Shown: positions 24,774 to 34,473, numbered from the stretch's first letter. The stretch: DNA of 64,000 nt from an uncultured Clostridia bacterium (GCA_947089425.1 CAMUKG010000002.1:62001-126000); one strand, 5' to 3'. Numbers and translations: made by a program. Notes: a model not told the origin generated them from the letters alone.

Positions 24774-26224
24774 TGAATACCGAATTTTTGAAAAAAGCAG
24801 AAGAAGCAAAGCCGAGATTGACCAATAAATCGCATTCGTTAAAAAGCGAACGTATTCTCGGAGAAAATGAAAGCGTAGTGTATGACTTCGGGATGCATCT
24901 TGTTGGCTATGCCAAACTTTATTGTTCGGCGGTAGGGGCGCATTACGATGCGCCCGCACTTATAAAAGTACGGTTTTGCGAAACGGCACAGGAACTTGAC
25001 GAAGATACGTCAGCCTATAACGGTTGGATCAGCAAGGGATGGTTACAGGAAGAAATAATCCGTCTTAACGAATTGCCTTGCAAATATGCTTTTAACCGCA
25101 GGTTTGCTTTTCGATACATTAAAGTTGAAGTAATTGCAACTTCGCCGAAGTTCAAACTTCGCGTAGATAAAATCGCGGTAAAAAGCGTTACGAGTGCGCC
25201 CGAAAAAATCGCGGTTTGCGGTAGAAACAAGTTAGAAAAAGCAATCGACGAAGTTGCGCTCAAAACGCTGTCTGAGTGTATGCAATATGAGTTCGAGGAC
25301 GGTCCGAAACGCGATATGCGTTTATGGCTCGGCGATTTGCGTTTACAAGCTCTTACCAACTATCAAACATATCGACATAACGATTTGGTCAAGCGCTGCC
25401 TGTACCTTTTTGCGGCAACTGCCGACGAAAACGGAAATATCAGTCAATGCGTGTTTACCAAACCCGAAGTTGCGCCCGACGATACTTCGATGTTCGATTA
25501 TTCGCTTTTATTCGTTCCTACACTTTACGATTACTATATGACGACGGGCGACAGGCAAACGGTCAACGAGTTATTGCCGCTTGCCGAAAAGCAGATAGAG
25601 CTTGCAAGAAAACAATTCGACGGGAACGCAATTCGTGATTGCGATAGACTTGGTTGGTGTTTTTTGGATTGGTCGCTTGAACTCAATAAACAAGCGGGGG
25701 CGCAAGCCGTATATATCTATGCGGAAAAAGCTCTCGTGCGTCTTTTGAAAGAGTTGAATAAAGAATGCGGTGAGTATGAAAGCGATGTCGGTTTGAAATC
25801 GGTTAAAGCGATAGAACGGTTTTATGATAAAACGCAGGGACTGTTCGTGAGCGGAGAACGGAGCCAAATATCTTATGCAACGAACGTATGGTTTGTGCTT
25901 GCAGAAGTTTTCAGTTCACAGGAGAACGCTTCTCTTTTAGAGCGATTGAAAAATTGCAAATCGGCAATCAAGCCCGTTACGCCTTATATGATGCACCACT
26001 ATGTGCAAGCACTTATAAATAGCGGTTTGTCGGATACAGGCAGAAAAGTTATGTGTGATTATTGGGGCGGTATGGTAGAAAAAGGAGCAGATACTTTTTG
26101 GGAACTGTACAATCCCGAAAATCCGAACGAATCGCCTTACGGCGGCAGAGCGGTAAACAGTTATTGCCACGCTTGGAGTTGCACTCCGTCATACTTTTTG
26201 AGAAAATATTTTGCGGAGGGTTGA
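24773..26224 (+). CDS. GH78-like alpha-L-rhamnosidase family protein
   Basis: The ATG at 24773 overlaps the GH3 stop by one base and gives 483 residues. An N-terminal beta-rich part precedes an (alpha/alpha)6-barrel-like part with EDGPKRDMRLWLGDLR near residue 175, the D/GPKRD region carrying the acidic residues of GH78 enzymes, and a late GADTFWELY. It is much shorter than typical secreted GH78 enzymes and has no signal peptide, so it probably trims rhamnosyl groups from imported glycosides in the cytoplasm. A rhamnulokinase remnant and a GH106-like gene elsewhere in the window fit this theme. Confidence 0.8.
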   Translation: MNTEFLKKAEEAKPRLTNKSHSLKSERILGENESVVYDFGMHLVGYAKLYCSAVGAHYDAPALIKVRFCETAQELDEDTSAYNGWISKGWLQEEIIRLNELPCKYAFNRRFAFRYIKVEVIATSPKFKLRVDKIAVKSVTSAPEKIAVCGRNKLEKAIDEVALKTLSECMQYEFEDGPKRDMRLWLGDLRLQALTNYQTYRHNDLVKRCLYLFAATADENGNISQCVFTKPEVAPDDTSMFDYSLLFVPTLYDYYMTTGDRQTVNELLPLAEKQIELARKQFDGNAIRDCDRLGWCFLDWSLELNKQAGAQAVYIYAEKALVRLLKELNKECGEYESDVGLKSVKAIERFYDKTQGLFVSGERSQISYATNVWFVLAEVFSSQENASLLERLKNCKSAIKPVTPYMMHHYVQALINSGLSDTGRKVMCDYWGGMVEKGADTFWELYNPENPNESPYGGRAVNSYCHAWSCTPSYFLRKYFAEG

Positions 26225-26225
26225 T

Positions 26226-26858
26226 ATGATTAAAGGAGTGATTTTCGATTTGGACGGTGTGTTACTGTTCACCGACAAATATCATTATATGGCGTGGAAA
26301 ACGCTTGCCGATAAGCTCGATATTCCGTTTGACGAAAAAGTAAATAATAGGCTTCGCGGCGTTTCTAGAATGGACAGTTTGAATATTATTTTGTCTTATT
26401 CCAATCAAACTTTTTCGGAAGCGGAAAAAGAAGTTATGGCGGAGGAAAAAAACGAATTATACCGTGAGTATTTGCGAAAAATGACTCCCGCAGACGTATC
26501 GGACGAAACTCGCTCGGTGCTTGTAAAATTACGCGATAAGGGCATAAAACTTGCAATCGGTTCGTCATCAAAAAACACGCCGCTCATTTTGGAAAAAACC
26601 GATATGGCAAAGTATTTCCACGCCGTATCGGACGGAAACAATATCACGAGAAGTAAACCCGATCCCGAAGTGTTCTTAAAGGCGGCGGAGTATTTAAATT
26701 TTAAGCCTTGCGAATGTATTGTGGTTGAGGATGCGGAAGCGGGAATCGACGCAGGAAACGATGGCGGCTTCATAACGGTGGGAATAGGTTGCGCCGAGTA
26801 TTACGATAAAACAAAAAAACCTATAAAAAGGTTAGCTGAATTGCTTAAACTTATTTAA
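26226..26858 (+). CDS. HAD-family beta-phosphoglucomutase-like phosphatase
   Basis: The ATG at 26226 behind GGAGGG gives 210 residues. The HAD motif I is FDLDGVL, motif II lies in IGSSSK, and the motif III/IV region is RSKPDPEVF followed by VVEDAEAGIDA. A helical cap domain sits between. This is the pattern of beta-phosphoglucomutases and related sugar phosphatases. At the end of a glycan-use operon it likely channels a released sugar phosphate into glycolysis. A terminator follows at 26863. Confidence 0.88.
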   Translation: MIKGVIFDLDGVLLFTDKYHYMAWKTLADKLDIPFDEKVNNRLRGVSRMDSLNIILSYSNQTFSEAEKEVMAEEKNELYREYLRKMTPADVSDETRSVLVKLRDKGIKLAIGSSSKNTPLILEKTDMAKYFHAVSDGNNITRSKPDPEVFLKAAEYLNFKPCECIVVEDAEAGIDAGNDGGFITVGIGCAEYYDKTKKPIKRLAELLKLI

Positions 26859-26862
26859 CATT

Positions 26863-26893
26863 AAGCCCACGTTTCTCCTTGCGTGGGCTTTTG
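26863..26893 (+). terminator. Operon terminator
   Basis: AAGCCCACG/CGTGGGCTT hairpin followed by TTG, right after the phosphoglucomutase-like gene. Confidence 0.75.
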
Positions 26894-26898
26894 TAAGG

Positions 26899-27039
26899 AT
26901 TGGCATAGGCGCATCGAGCGGACGGCATATCGTCGGTTGGTGCGAAAATAACGAAATAAAAACGTACGAATTGTATCGTTTCCCGAACGGAATGAAAACG
27001 CAAAATCATTATCTTGTTTGGGATGTGAAAAGTCTTTGA
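26899..27039 (+). pseudogene. rhaB: Rhamnulokinase N-terminal remnant
   Basis: The frame reads IGIGASSGRHIVGWCENN and later YELYRFPNG then HYLVWDVKSL before a stop. This is the start of the rhamnulokinase fold (GASSGRH phosphate-binding loop, yRFpNg, hLVWDv). Only about 46 codons remain, with no start codon and nothing recognisable downstream. A rhamnulokinase gene was evidently lost here, next to rhamnosidase-type genes. About 280 bases after it (27040-27319) I see no gene. Confidence 0.75.
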
Positions 27040-27319
27040 TAATACGAATAAACGAGCTCGTGCGGCGAATTTTTGTGGAAGCAGTCTTCGTGTTGCCACG
27101 CTTTTTTGGTGTGAAGCGGCAACTTCTCGGGATAAGACGTCATTATTTTCCTCCCGTTGCTCGACGGTTGAAATTTATAAGATACTTTATGTAAAGCATA
27201 TCAAAAAACGGTAGTTTTGTCAATTTTTCGGCGCGGCGGGGCTAAAATATTTGCTCTCCGCATTTTATTGTGCTACAATTATATTCGAATCCGCTTTGCG
27301 GCGAAATAGAGGAAGAAAG

Positions 27320-29079
27320 GTGAAACCCGAAACAAAGACAGTTATCAAAAAAAGAATTTTGCCTACGGCGCTCATAGCGTTAAGCGTGCCGTTCGTTTTG
27401 TTTTTCACGGTGCCGTTCGAAATCTTTGTGAACAACAGCGAGGAGTTCGTTTTTTCTGCGGTTGACTTTTTGCCCATTTTGGCGGGAATTTGCATAGGCG
27501 TTGCCGCCGTGTTCTTTTCGGCGTTTTTGTTTTTGCCCAAACTCGCGTATAAAATATGTTGCAACGTTTATCTTGCGCTCGCTTTTATGTTCTTTGTGCA
27601 GGGCATTTATCTTAACCGCAATATGTCGGGCTTTTCCACAAACGGCTCGGGCGGGAATAGTAAAGCGTGGCAAGCGTTCAACTTTATTTTGTGGCTTGCG
27701 TTTATCGGTGCGGGCGTCGGCGTTTCGTTTATAAAAGACAAAAAAGAGATTGTGAAGACGGTGAGCGTAATACTCTCGGTGGTAATTCTCGCGACTCAAT
27801 CGGTGGGCTTTGTAAAAAATTCGGTTACGCACGGCGAGGCGTATTCCTCCAAACTCAAAACCGAAACTGCCGCCGACGGAGTGCCGCTTAAAGTGCTTAC
27901 CGACGCGGGACTTGCCGAAGTTTCCAAAAACAAAAACGTGCTGTATTTTTGTTTCGATAGGTTCGACGAGTTTTTTGCCGAAAGCGCGCGCCGACACGCG
28001 CCCGAAATTTTCGGTTCGTTAGACGGGTTCACCGCTTTTAACGACAACGTGTCGCTTTACGGGCACACGTATCCGTCTATCGCGTATATGCTCACAAATA
28101 AGCGATACGACCGCAAAAAAGGCGCAACGAATTTTTAAACGAGGTTTACCGCTCCGACGACACTCTTTCGGTGCTCGCCGAAAACGGTTACAAAACGAGC
28201 GTTTACACTCAAAGATACTATGCGTATAATCTTGCGTCGGGAATGCCCGACTACATAGCTAACGCGAGCGAACTCCGTTCGGTTGAAGTGCTCGGTGCGG
28301 GGAAAATAGCGATGAATTTAATCAGAATGTCGCTGTTCCGCTGTTTGCCCGTGATTTTAAAAGACAGCGTCGGCATTCTCACGGCAAATCAATGCAATCG
28401 CAACGTGAAATATACGGGAGAAGACGGCTTTAAAGAATACGGCACCGAAAACGCCGACGTTTGCAACAGAATAAAAGAGCAAAATTTTTCGGAAATCGAC
28501 GAAAACGTTTTCAAGTTCGTGCACCTAAACGGCTGCCACAACAGCATGGCAACTTTCGAAGATTACGACGTGACCGCGAGCGGCGGCAAAGAGGGCATTT
28601 TGGCGGAAGTTCGCAGCAGCATGGCTGTGGTGGAACTGTACATAAACCGTTTGAAAGAAATAGGTGCGTATAAAGACGCCACCATTATAATAACGGGCGA
28701 CCACCCGTGCCCGTTCTACGACGAGAGCGCTCTCGGCGGAGTTAAACTCACGGGGCTTTTGGTGAAGCCGGCGGGAGAAGAGGGAACGCCGTTTAAAGTG
28801 TCGGAGGCGCCCGTTTCGCACGGCGACATTTGGCCTACTATTATGCGTTCTGCGGGGCTCGAACTCCCTTCGTCTTACGACTCGAAACTCACCGTTTTCG
28901 ATGCGGATAAAATGAGCGACGAAGAGAGGGCGGAGAGAGAAAGAACTTTTGTGTGGCACACGTACATGTATAGCAACAGCATGGACGTTTATAACTATAA
29001 AGTTAAAGGCTCGGGCAAAGACTTCGCTAATTGGAGCGTGACGGACAGCGAGCATTTTGAGCGCGGAATAATGCACTGA
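27320..29079 (+). pseudogene. Sulfatase/alkaline-phosphatase-fold membrane protein, one frameshift
   Basis: The GTG at 27320 after GGAAGAAAG opens a protein with five or so membrane segments (about residues 10-180) and then an extracellular alkaline-phosphatase-superfamily domain. The frame breaks at a run of five T (28132-28136). One extra T would join TNKRYDRKKGATN to FLNEVYRSDD and give one protein of about 586 residues. The domain has CFDRFDEFF near its start, a Thr in GHTYPS where the nucleophile would lie, and TGDHPCPF and SHGDIWP late, as in LtaS/YejM-type enzymes. It sits just upstream of the YidC-glycerophosphotransferase fusion, hinting at surface-polymer synthesis. Whether the break is real or an assembly error is open. 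Confidence 0.7.
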
Positions 29080-29092
29080 CGAGGAAAAGAAT

Positions 29093-31177
29093 TTGGAACC
29101 GATTTTATATTACATTTGCATTCCGCTCGGTTGGCTCATGAAACTGTGCTATAAGATTGCCGGCAATTACGGCGTAGCCATAATTTTATTCACGCTTTTA
29201 ACCAAAATCGTATTGCTTCCGCTGTCGGTTTGGATACAGAAAAATTCGATTGCTATGGTTAAAATTCAGCCGCAAATAAACTTTTTGAAGGCGAAGTTTC
29301 AGGGCAATGTGGATTTACTTGCCGACGAGCAGGCGAAGCTGTTCAAGAAAGAGCATTACCACCCTATGCTCACCATTATTCCGCTCGTGTTGCAAATCGT
29401 GCTTTTGCTCGGCGTGGTATACATAATTTATCATCCGCTCAATTACCTTTTCGGAGTTTCGGACGGAACTGTGCGCGAGCTCGCGGCGCTAATAGGCGAG
29501 AACGCCAAAGATTCGTCGGTTCAGCTCAAAATTATCGAGGCAATAAAAAGCGGTGCCGTTGCGGGCGCAGACGGCGTTCTTTCGGCGCGTGCGCTCGAAA
29601 AAATAGCCGCGTTCAAACTCTCGTTTTGCGGCTTCAATCTTTCTGCCGTGCCCACGTCGGTGTGGGGACGCTACGCCGTTGTGCCCGTTTTGGCGGGGCT
29701 GTCGTCGTTTTTCATGTGCTTCACGCAAAACCTATCGAACGTGGTGCAAAAGGAACAGGGCAAAATCAACCGCTACGGCATTATGCTTGTGAGCGTGGGA
29801 CTTTCGCTCTATTTGGGACTTGGCGTGCCGTCAGGCATAGCGCTGTATTGGATTGCGAGCAATCTTTTGTCGATAGCGCAAATGTATATTTTGAACGCGG
29901 TTATAAGTCCGAAAAAATACGTTGATTATAAACTTTTGGAAGAGAGCAGAGTTGCGCTCGCGAATGCAAAAAACTTCGGTAAGACCGACAAAAAAGACCC
30001 GCTTTACCGTCAAATGAAAGAGCGCGAAAAGCGCGACTACAAAAAATTCAAACACATAGTGAACAAGCATATTGTGTTTTATTCCGAAAAGAGCGGTTTT
30101 TATAAATATTACAAAGAGCTCATAGAAGAGCTTTTGAAGCGTTCCAACTTAACTATTCATTATATAACAAACGATTATAACGACGCGATTTTTAAGCTTG
30201 CCGAAAGCGAGCCGAGAATAAAGCCGTATTACATAGGGCTCAAAAAGCTTGCGATTCTCATGATGCTCGTTGAAACGGACATGTTCGTAATGACGACGCC
30301 CGACCTCAATAAATATTACCTTAAACGCTCGTATGTGAAGAACGACATAGAATACGTTTACGTTCCGCACGACAGCATGAGCGCGCACATGGGATTTCGC
30401 GAGGGCGCGTTCGACGCCTACGACACTATTTTGAGCGTGGGTAAGCATTTCACCGACGAAATTCGCGAAATAGAAAAAGTATATAAATCGAAGCCCAAAA
30501 ATTTGGTCGAGTTCGGGTTCCCGTTTCTCGACGGGTTAGTGGAAAACGCGCGTGGGAGAGCATCGATTGAAAACGGCGGAACCGAGCCTAAGCAAATTCT
30601 TATAGCGCCCTCGTGGCAAGAAGACAATTTGCTAGACTCGTGCATAGACGAATTGCTCGGAAATTTGTGCAAGGACGGATTTCACGTTACCGTGCGCCCT
30701 CATCCCGAATACGTAAAGCGCTACGGCTACCGCATGAGCGAGCTAACCGAAAAATACAAAGATTACGATAGCGAAAAACTTTCTTTCGAGTTGGACTTTT
30801 CAACCGACAAATCGATATATACCGCCGACGTGCTTATAACCGACTGGTCGGGAGTTGCGGCGGAATTTTGCTTTGCCACTCTTCGCCCCGCCGTGTTTGT
30901 GAATACGAAAATGAAAGTGAGCAATCCGAACTGGCAAAAAATAGGAATTGTGCCGTCCGAAATAGACATACGCGATAAGTTGGGCGTTGCGGTGAACAAA
31001 GAAGATTTGGGCGGAATTTTCGAGCTCGTGAACGGTTTAATTGAAAACAGAGCGGAATACGCCGAAAAAATCGGAAAGTATTACGAGGATTTCACATACA
31101 ATCACGGCACTGCGGCAAAGAAAGGCGCCGACTATATTTTGAACGCTTTAAAAGCAAAAAGAACCAAAAACAAATAA
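29093..31177 (+). CDS. Fusion of YidC/Oxa1-like insertase and CDP-glycerol glycerophosphotransferase-like domain
   Basis: The TTG at 29093 after GAGGAAAAG gives 694 residues. Residues 1 to about 270 follow YidC/Oxa1: LCYKIAGNYGVAIILFTLLTK, the LLPLSVWIQ segment, the cytoplasmic hairpin, and late membrane segments ending near PSGIALYWIASNLLS. The groove Arg of YidC is Lys38 here. After a charged linker, residues about 320-690 resemble TagF/TagB enzymes, with VPHDSMSAHMGF, VRPHPEY and YTADVLITDWSG. Those enzymes transfer glycerol phosphate from CDP-glycerol to growing teichoic acid-like chains. The fusion would tether such an enzyme to the membrane, or couple it to insertion of a partner such as the upstream sulfatase-fold protein. 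Confidence 0.85.
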   Translation: MEPILYYICIPLGWLMKLCYKIAGNYGVAIILFTLLTKIVLLPLSVWIQKNSIAMVKIQPQINFLKAKFQGNVDLLADEQAKLFKKEHYHPMLTIIPLVLQIVLLLGVVYIIYHPLNYLFGVSDGTVRELAALIGENAKDSSVQLKIIEAIKSGAVAGADGVLSARALEKIAAFKLSFCGFNLSAVPTSVWGRYAVVPVLAGLSSFFMCFTQNLSNVVQKEQGKINRYGIMLVSVGLSLYLGLGVPSGIALYWIASNLLSIAQMYILNAVISPKKYVDYKLLEESRVALANAKNFGKTDKKDPLYRQMKEREKRDYKKFKHIVNKHIVFYSEKSGFYKYYKELIEELLKRSNLTIHYITNDYNDAIFKLAESEPRIKPYYIGLKKLAILMMLVETDMFVMTTPDLNKYYLKRSYVKNDIEYVYVPHDSMSAHMGFREGAFDAYDTILSVGKHFTDEIREIEKVYKSKPKNLVEFGFPFLDGLVENARGRASIENGGTEPKQILIAPSWQEDNLLDSCIDELLGNLCKDGFHVTVRPHPEYVKRYGYRMSELTEKYKDYDSEKLSFELDFSTDKSIYTADVLITDWSGVAAEFCFATLRPAVFVNTKMKVSNPNWQKIGIVPSEIDIRDKLGVAVNKEDLGGIFELVNGLIENRAEYAEKIGKYYEDFTYNHGTAAKKGADYILNALKAKRTKNK

Positions 31178-31193
31178 AGGAGAATTTTATATT

Positions 31194-31541
31194 ATGTTGT
31201 ATTCGTTTTTCTCGGTAGTTTTGCGGGCGTATATCGACCCCGCCGCAACGTCTATTTTGCTGTCGTCTATAACCGCCATAGTGGTGGCGGCGGGCGCCAC
31301 GTTTTTGGTGCTTTGGCGCAAGTTCAAAAAGGGCGTTGTTAAAACTCTTCATATAGACCCCAACGCGGGCAAAGAGGTGGAAGACGACCTCGTTTTGAAC
31401 GACGAAATAGAGGGCGAGAAAAGCGACGGGGAAAATACCGAAAGTTCTCAAACGGAGAATTCTGCGAAAGAGAATGAAAAAGAGCAAGACGCTCCCGAAG
31501 CAATCGAAGACGCGCCGAAATCGGACGCAGACGCCGAATAA
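31194..31541 (+). CDS. Single-pass membrane protein with acidic tail
   Basis: This 115-residue protein has one hydrophobic segment near residues 18-42 (SILLSSITAIVVAAGATFLVLW) followed by a basic stretch and a 60-residue acidic, disordered tail rich in Glu, Asp, Asn and Ser. It starts 16 bases after the fusion gene with AAAGGAG, so it is in the same operon. No family recognised; a scaffold for the surface-polymer enzymes is possible. Confidence 0.7.
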   Translation: MLYSFFSVVLRAYIDPAATSILLSSITAIVVAAGATFLVLWRKFKKGVVKTLHIDPNAGKEVEDDLVLNDEIEGEKSDGENTESSQTENSAKENEKEQDAPEAIEDAPKSDADAE

Positions 31542-31649
31542 CAATAGGGATAATTGCCAATAAAAGTAAAAGAACAACGCCTTGAAAATCGCTTTCGGGG
31601 CGTTATTTTTCGGCTCCGAAAATTTAATGAAAAACTTTGTTGAAAACGG

Positions 31650-31678
31650 TTGCTTTTCCCGTTTTTATGTGCTATAAT
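31650..31678 (+). promoter_or_regulatory. Promoter of the ABC exporter gene
   Basis: TTGCTT (31650-31655) and TATAAT (31673-31678) with 17 bp between, about 150 bases upstream of the exporter start. Confidence 0.6.
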
Positions 31679-31832
31679 TCGCAACATAATAAAGCGTTTT
31701 GTAATATTTTCGATTATAAAACGCTTTGTTTTATAATATGAGTGTTTTTGCTTGCAAGGCAGAATACCGCTAAGAAAAAGCTTTAAAACCCTTTTATTAA
31801 AACGGGAGTCGGCGTGTGCCGAACTATTTATT

Positions 31833-33686
31833 ATGAAAAAGAAAAAGCATCGTTTTCACGACGACGTTACAGAATACGAGTATCTTTTCCAAGAGCAAGA
31901 GGTGAGGGGAAAGAAGAAAAGCCGTTTCTTCGGGAGAATGATTAAGAAGAATTTTTGGGCTATTTTTTTGAGTTCGCTCATTTACATAATCAAGGCTTCG
32001 CCCATTTGGATTACGCCCATAGTTACGTCTAACATTATAAACGTTATAACGCAATATGTGAGCGGAGCGATTACGCGCGACGCTGTGATTAGGAGCGTGG
32101 TTATAAACGCCGCCGTTTTCACCGTTATGATGGTGCAGAATATTCCCATGCACATGCTGTGGGCTAAAATCTGTTCCAAAATGTTTCGCGACAACAGCGC
32201 CAACACTCGAAGCGCGGTTGTGCGAAAACTCCAACGGCTTTCCATTACCTATCATAAAGAAATGGAAACGGGCAAAGTGCAATCGAAGTTTTTGCGCGAC
32301 GTGGAAAACGTGGATATGCTCGTGTCGCACATGAACGACATTTTATTGCCGTCCGTTTTCGGCGTGCTCATATCGGTGGGAATATCGCTTTATAAGAGCG
32401 GAGTGGTAACGCTGTTTTTCCTTGTGGTTATTCCCGTGAACGTGTTGCTTGCTTTGCTGTTTCGAAAGAAGATGAGCAAAAATTCGCGAATGCTTCGCAA
32501 AGACAGCGAGGCTGTGGCGAACAAGCTCAGCACAATGCTCGAAATGCTCACCGTTACCAAAGCGCACGGACTCGAAGACAAAGAATACAACGACTTTCAA
32601 ACCGAAATCAAACGGTTGCGAAAAACGGGTCGTTCGCTCGACATGACCAACGCATATTTCGGTTCGGTGGCGTGGGTGCTTTCAAACCTGCTCAGCGGCG
32701 TGTGCCTTATATTTTGCGCGTATCTGGCTTTCGGCAATAAAATCAAAGTCGGCGATATAGTGCTGTATCAATCGCTTTTCGCGTCTATTAACGGCAACGT
32801 TCTCACGCTGATAAATATTATGCCTCAAATGTTGCAGGGCTCGGAGTCGGTGCACTCCATATCCGAAATTATGAACGCCGCCGACATAGAGGAAACGCAC
32901 ATAGGCAAAAATCTTCCCGAAATTGCGGGCGAAGTCGATTTTGACCGCGTCAGCTATCGCTATCCCGATTCGGACAACCACGTGGTAAAAGATTTCAGTT
33001 TGCACGTGGACGCGGGCGAGTGCATAGCGGTTGTGGGCGGTTCGGGCTCGGGCAAAAGCACGCTCATGAATATGATTATAGGGTTCTTAAAGCCCGAATC
33101 GGGAACGCTCTCGGTAGACGGCAAGTCGCTCGCCGAAGTGAATTTGAGCGAATACCGCCATTTTATTTCGGTTGTGCCGCAAAACAGCATTTTGTTCGCG
33201 GGGTCTATTCGCGATAACATTACCTACGGTTTAGACGGCTACACCGAAGAGGAACTAAACAGAGTGGTGGAGCTTGCCAACATAGAGGAATTCGTAAAAG
33301 ATTTTCCTGCGGGTATCGACACTCAAATAGGGGAGCACGGAGGCAGACTGTCGGGCGGACAAAAACAGCGCATAACCATTGCCCGCGCTCTCATTCGCAA
33401 TCCGAGAATACTCATTCTCGACGAAGCAACTTCGGCGCTCGATAATATTTCGGAGTATCACGTTCAAAAGGCGATTTCGAGCCTAATAAAAGGACGCACC
33501 ACCTTTATAGTGGCTCACAGGCTTTCAACGATACGCGACGCCGACCGCATAGTGGTGATGGAAAACGGCGAGGCTGTGGAAATAGGAACATACGACGAAC
33601 TTATGGAAAAGAGAGGAAAGTTCTACGAGCTCAAAAATCTTAACGACATAAGCTATCGCGAAGCCGCCGCCGCTTTGGAAAGTTAG
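31833..33686 (+). CDS. ABC exporter, fused membrane and ATPase domains
   Basis: From the ATG at 31833 the protein has 617 residues. A basic N-terminus, a six-segment type-I exporter domain (about 50-340) and an ATPase domain follow, with GGSGSGKSTL (Walker A), LSGGQKQR (signature), ILILDEATSAL (Walker B) and AHRLST (switch His). Such half-transporters work as dimers to export lipids, peptides or drugs. No strong ribosome site precedes 31833; an in-frame TTG lies 81 bases upstream. It follows the surface-polymer genes but has its own promoter, and the substrate cannot be told from sequence. Confidence 0.9.
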   Translation: MKKKKHRFHDDVTEYEYLFQEQEVRGKKKSRFFGRMIKKNFWAIFLSSLIYIIKASPIWITPIVTSNIINVITQYVSGAITRDAVIRSVVINAAVFTVMMVQNIPMHMLWAKICSKMFRDNSANTRSAVVRKLQRLSITYHKEMETGKVQSKFLRDVENVDMLVSHMNDILLPSVFGVLISVGISLYKSGVVTLFFLVVIPVNVLLALLFRKKMSKNSRMLRKDSEAVANKLSTMLEMLTVTKAHGLEDKEYNDFQTEIKRLRKTGRSLDMTNAYFGSVAWVLSNLLSGVCLIFCAYLAFGNKIKVGDIVLYQSLFASINGNVLTLINIMPQMLQGSESVHSISEIMNAADIEETHIGKNLPEIAGEVDFDRVSYRYPDSDNHVVKDFSLHVDAGECIAVVGGSGSGKSTLMNMIIGFLKPESGTLSVDGKSLAEVNLSEYRHFISVVPQNSILFAGSIRDNITYGLDGYTEEELNRVVELANIEEFVKDFPAGIDTQIGEHGGRLSGGQKQRITIARALIRNPRILILDEATSALDNISEYHVQKAISSLIKGRTTFIVAHRLSTIRDADRIVVMENGEAVEIGTYDELMEKRGKFYELKNLNDISYREAAAALES

Positions 33687-33754
33687 GCGAAAAAACGGTT
33701 TAGAAAAAAATTTAAAAAAATAAAAAAATTTTTTAAAAAAGTGCGTAAAAATGC

Positions 33755-33915
33755 TTGACGAATTTTTATTTATATAATATAATAAGGGTGTAATCAAGGT
33801 TGAGCGACGAAAACGCTCCTCGATAAACCGCGATTACATTAAATAGCTCATCATTTTCCCCCTTATCATATAGCGGTGCGGTCGATTGTATAATCGGCCG
33901 TTTCGCATTTTATGA
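33755..33915 (+). ncRNA. Structured short RNA or leader of unknown family
   Basis: A promoter TTGACG (33755-33760) and TATAAT (33778-33783, 17 bp) drives a transcript from about 33790. The RNA can form AAGGG/CCCTT (33784-33788 with 33859-33863), GTAATC/GATTAC (33790-33795 with 33832-33837) and GAGCG/CGCTC (33802-33806 with 33814-33818). It ends in a hairpin CGGTCGATT/AATCGGCCG (33879-33900) followed by a T-rich stretch. A 287-base gene starts about 105 bases later. It could be a free small RNA or a leader with an attenuator. No known riboswitch was recognised. Confidence 0.5.
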
Positions 33916-34021
33916 GACTTTTAAATAAACGGAACATTTTACGAACCCGATTTTCGCGGGCAAAGAAAACTAAATTGCTTTGTTAACGGCTTTCGAAGTG
34001 CAATTAAAAGGAGACGGCGCA

Positions 34022-34309
34022 ATGCTTGAAACGAGCGGACTTATGGTAACCGAAAACAACGACGGAAGCGTTTTTCTCGAAATTGTTGATTATAACGTTT
34101 CGGAGTTCGACGGTTCCGACTTTGAGTTAAGATATACCTTGAATTGCGATGAGGCGAAAAAACTGAAAAGGCTATTAAAACAAAAGCGCGAGGGGACGCT
34201 CGAAAAAATGCTCGTTGCCGAATTCGGTAAAGAATTTAATTTGCGCGAGTTTGAAAAAATGTGCGCGGAGAACGATATAAAATACAAGCGAACGAGTTGG
34301 CGGGGGTAA
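34022..34309 (+). CDS. Hypothetical protein, 95 aa
   Basis: The ATG at 34022 follows AAAAGGAGACGGCGCA, a strong ribosome site. The protein has short beta-strands (MVTENNDGSVFLEIVDYNV) and a helical C-terminal half (CDEAKKLKRLLKQKREGTLEKMLVAEFGKEF). No membrane segment or metal motif is present. It is preceded by the structured RNA at 33755-33915. Function unknown. Confidence 0.65.
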   Translation: MLETSGLMVTENNDGSVFLEIVDYNVSEFDGSDFELRYTLNCDEAKKLKRLLKQKREGTLEKMLVAEFGKEFNLREFEKMCAENDIKYKRTSWRG

Positions 34310-34358
34310 GTTGAAACACCGGCCTTTTGGACGCAAAAAGCCTAGCAAAAACGACAAG

Positions 34359-34390
34359 AGGGCGGGACACAGTCGAAAGTGTCCCGCCCT
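34359..34390. terminator. GC-rich hairpin
   Basis: A perfect 12-bp stem AGGGCGGGACAC/GTGTCCCGCCCT with an 8-base loop, 50 bases after the preceding gene. There is no long T-run, so it may be part of a dispersed repeat. Confidence 0.55.
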
Positions 34391-34473
34391 TCTTGACTTC
34401 CCACCCCGCAACGACAAAGGCTGCGCCCCTGACGGCTTTTTAGCGGTCAATATTTATAAACAAAAGTATGATA

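Noticed and set aside
27380..27997. Leftward frame inside the sulfatase-fold gene
   Set aside because: It is antisense to a membrane-protein coding region and rich in residues expected from complementing hydrophobic codons.
28110..28140. Programmed -1 frameshifting in the sulfatase-fold gene
   Set aside because: The C-AAA-AAA and G-AAT-TTT sequences are poor slippery heptamers and no clear downstream stimulator was seen. A one-base deletion is simpler.
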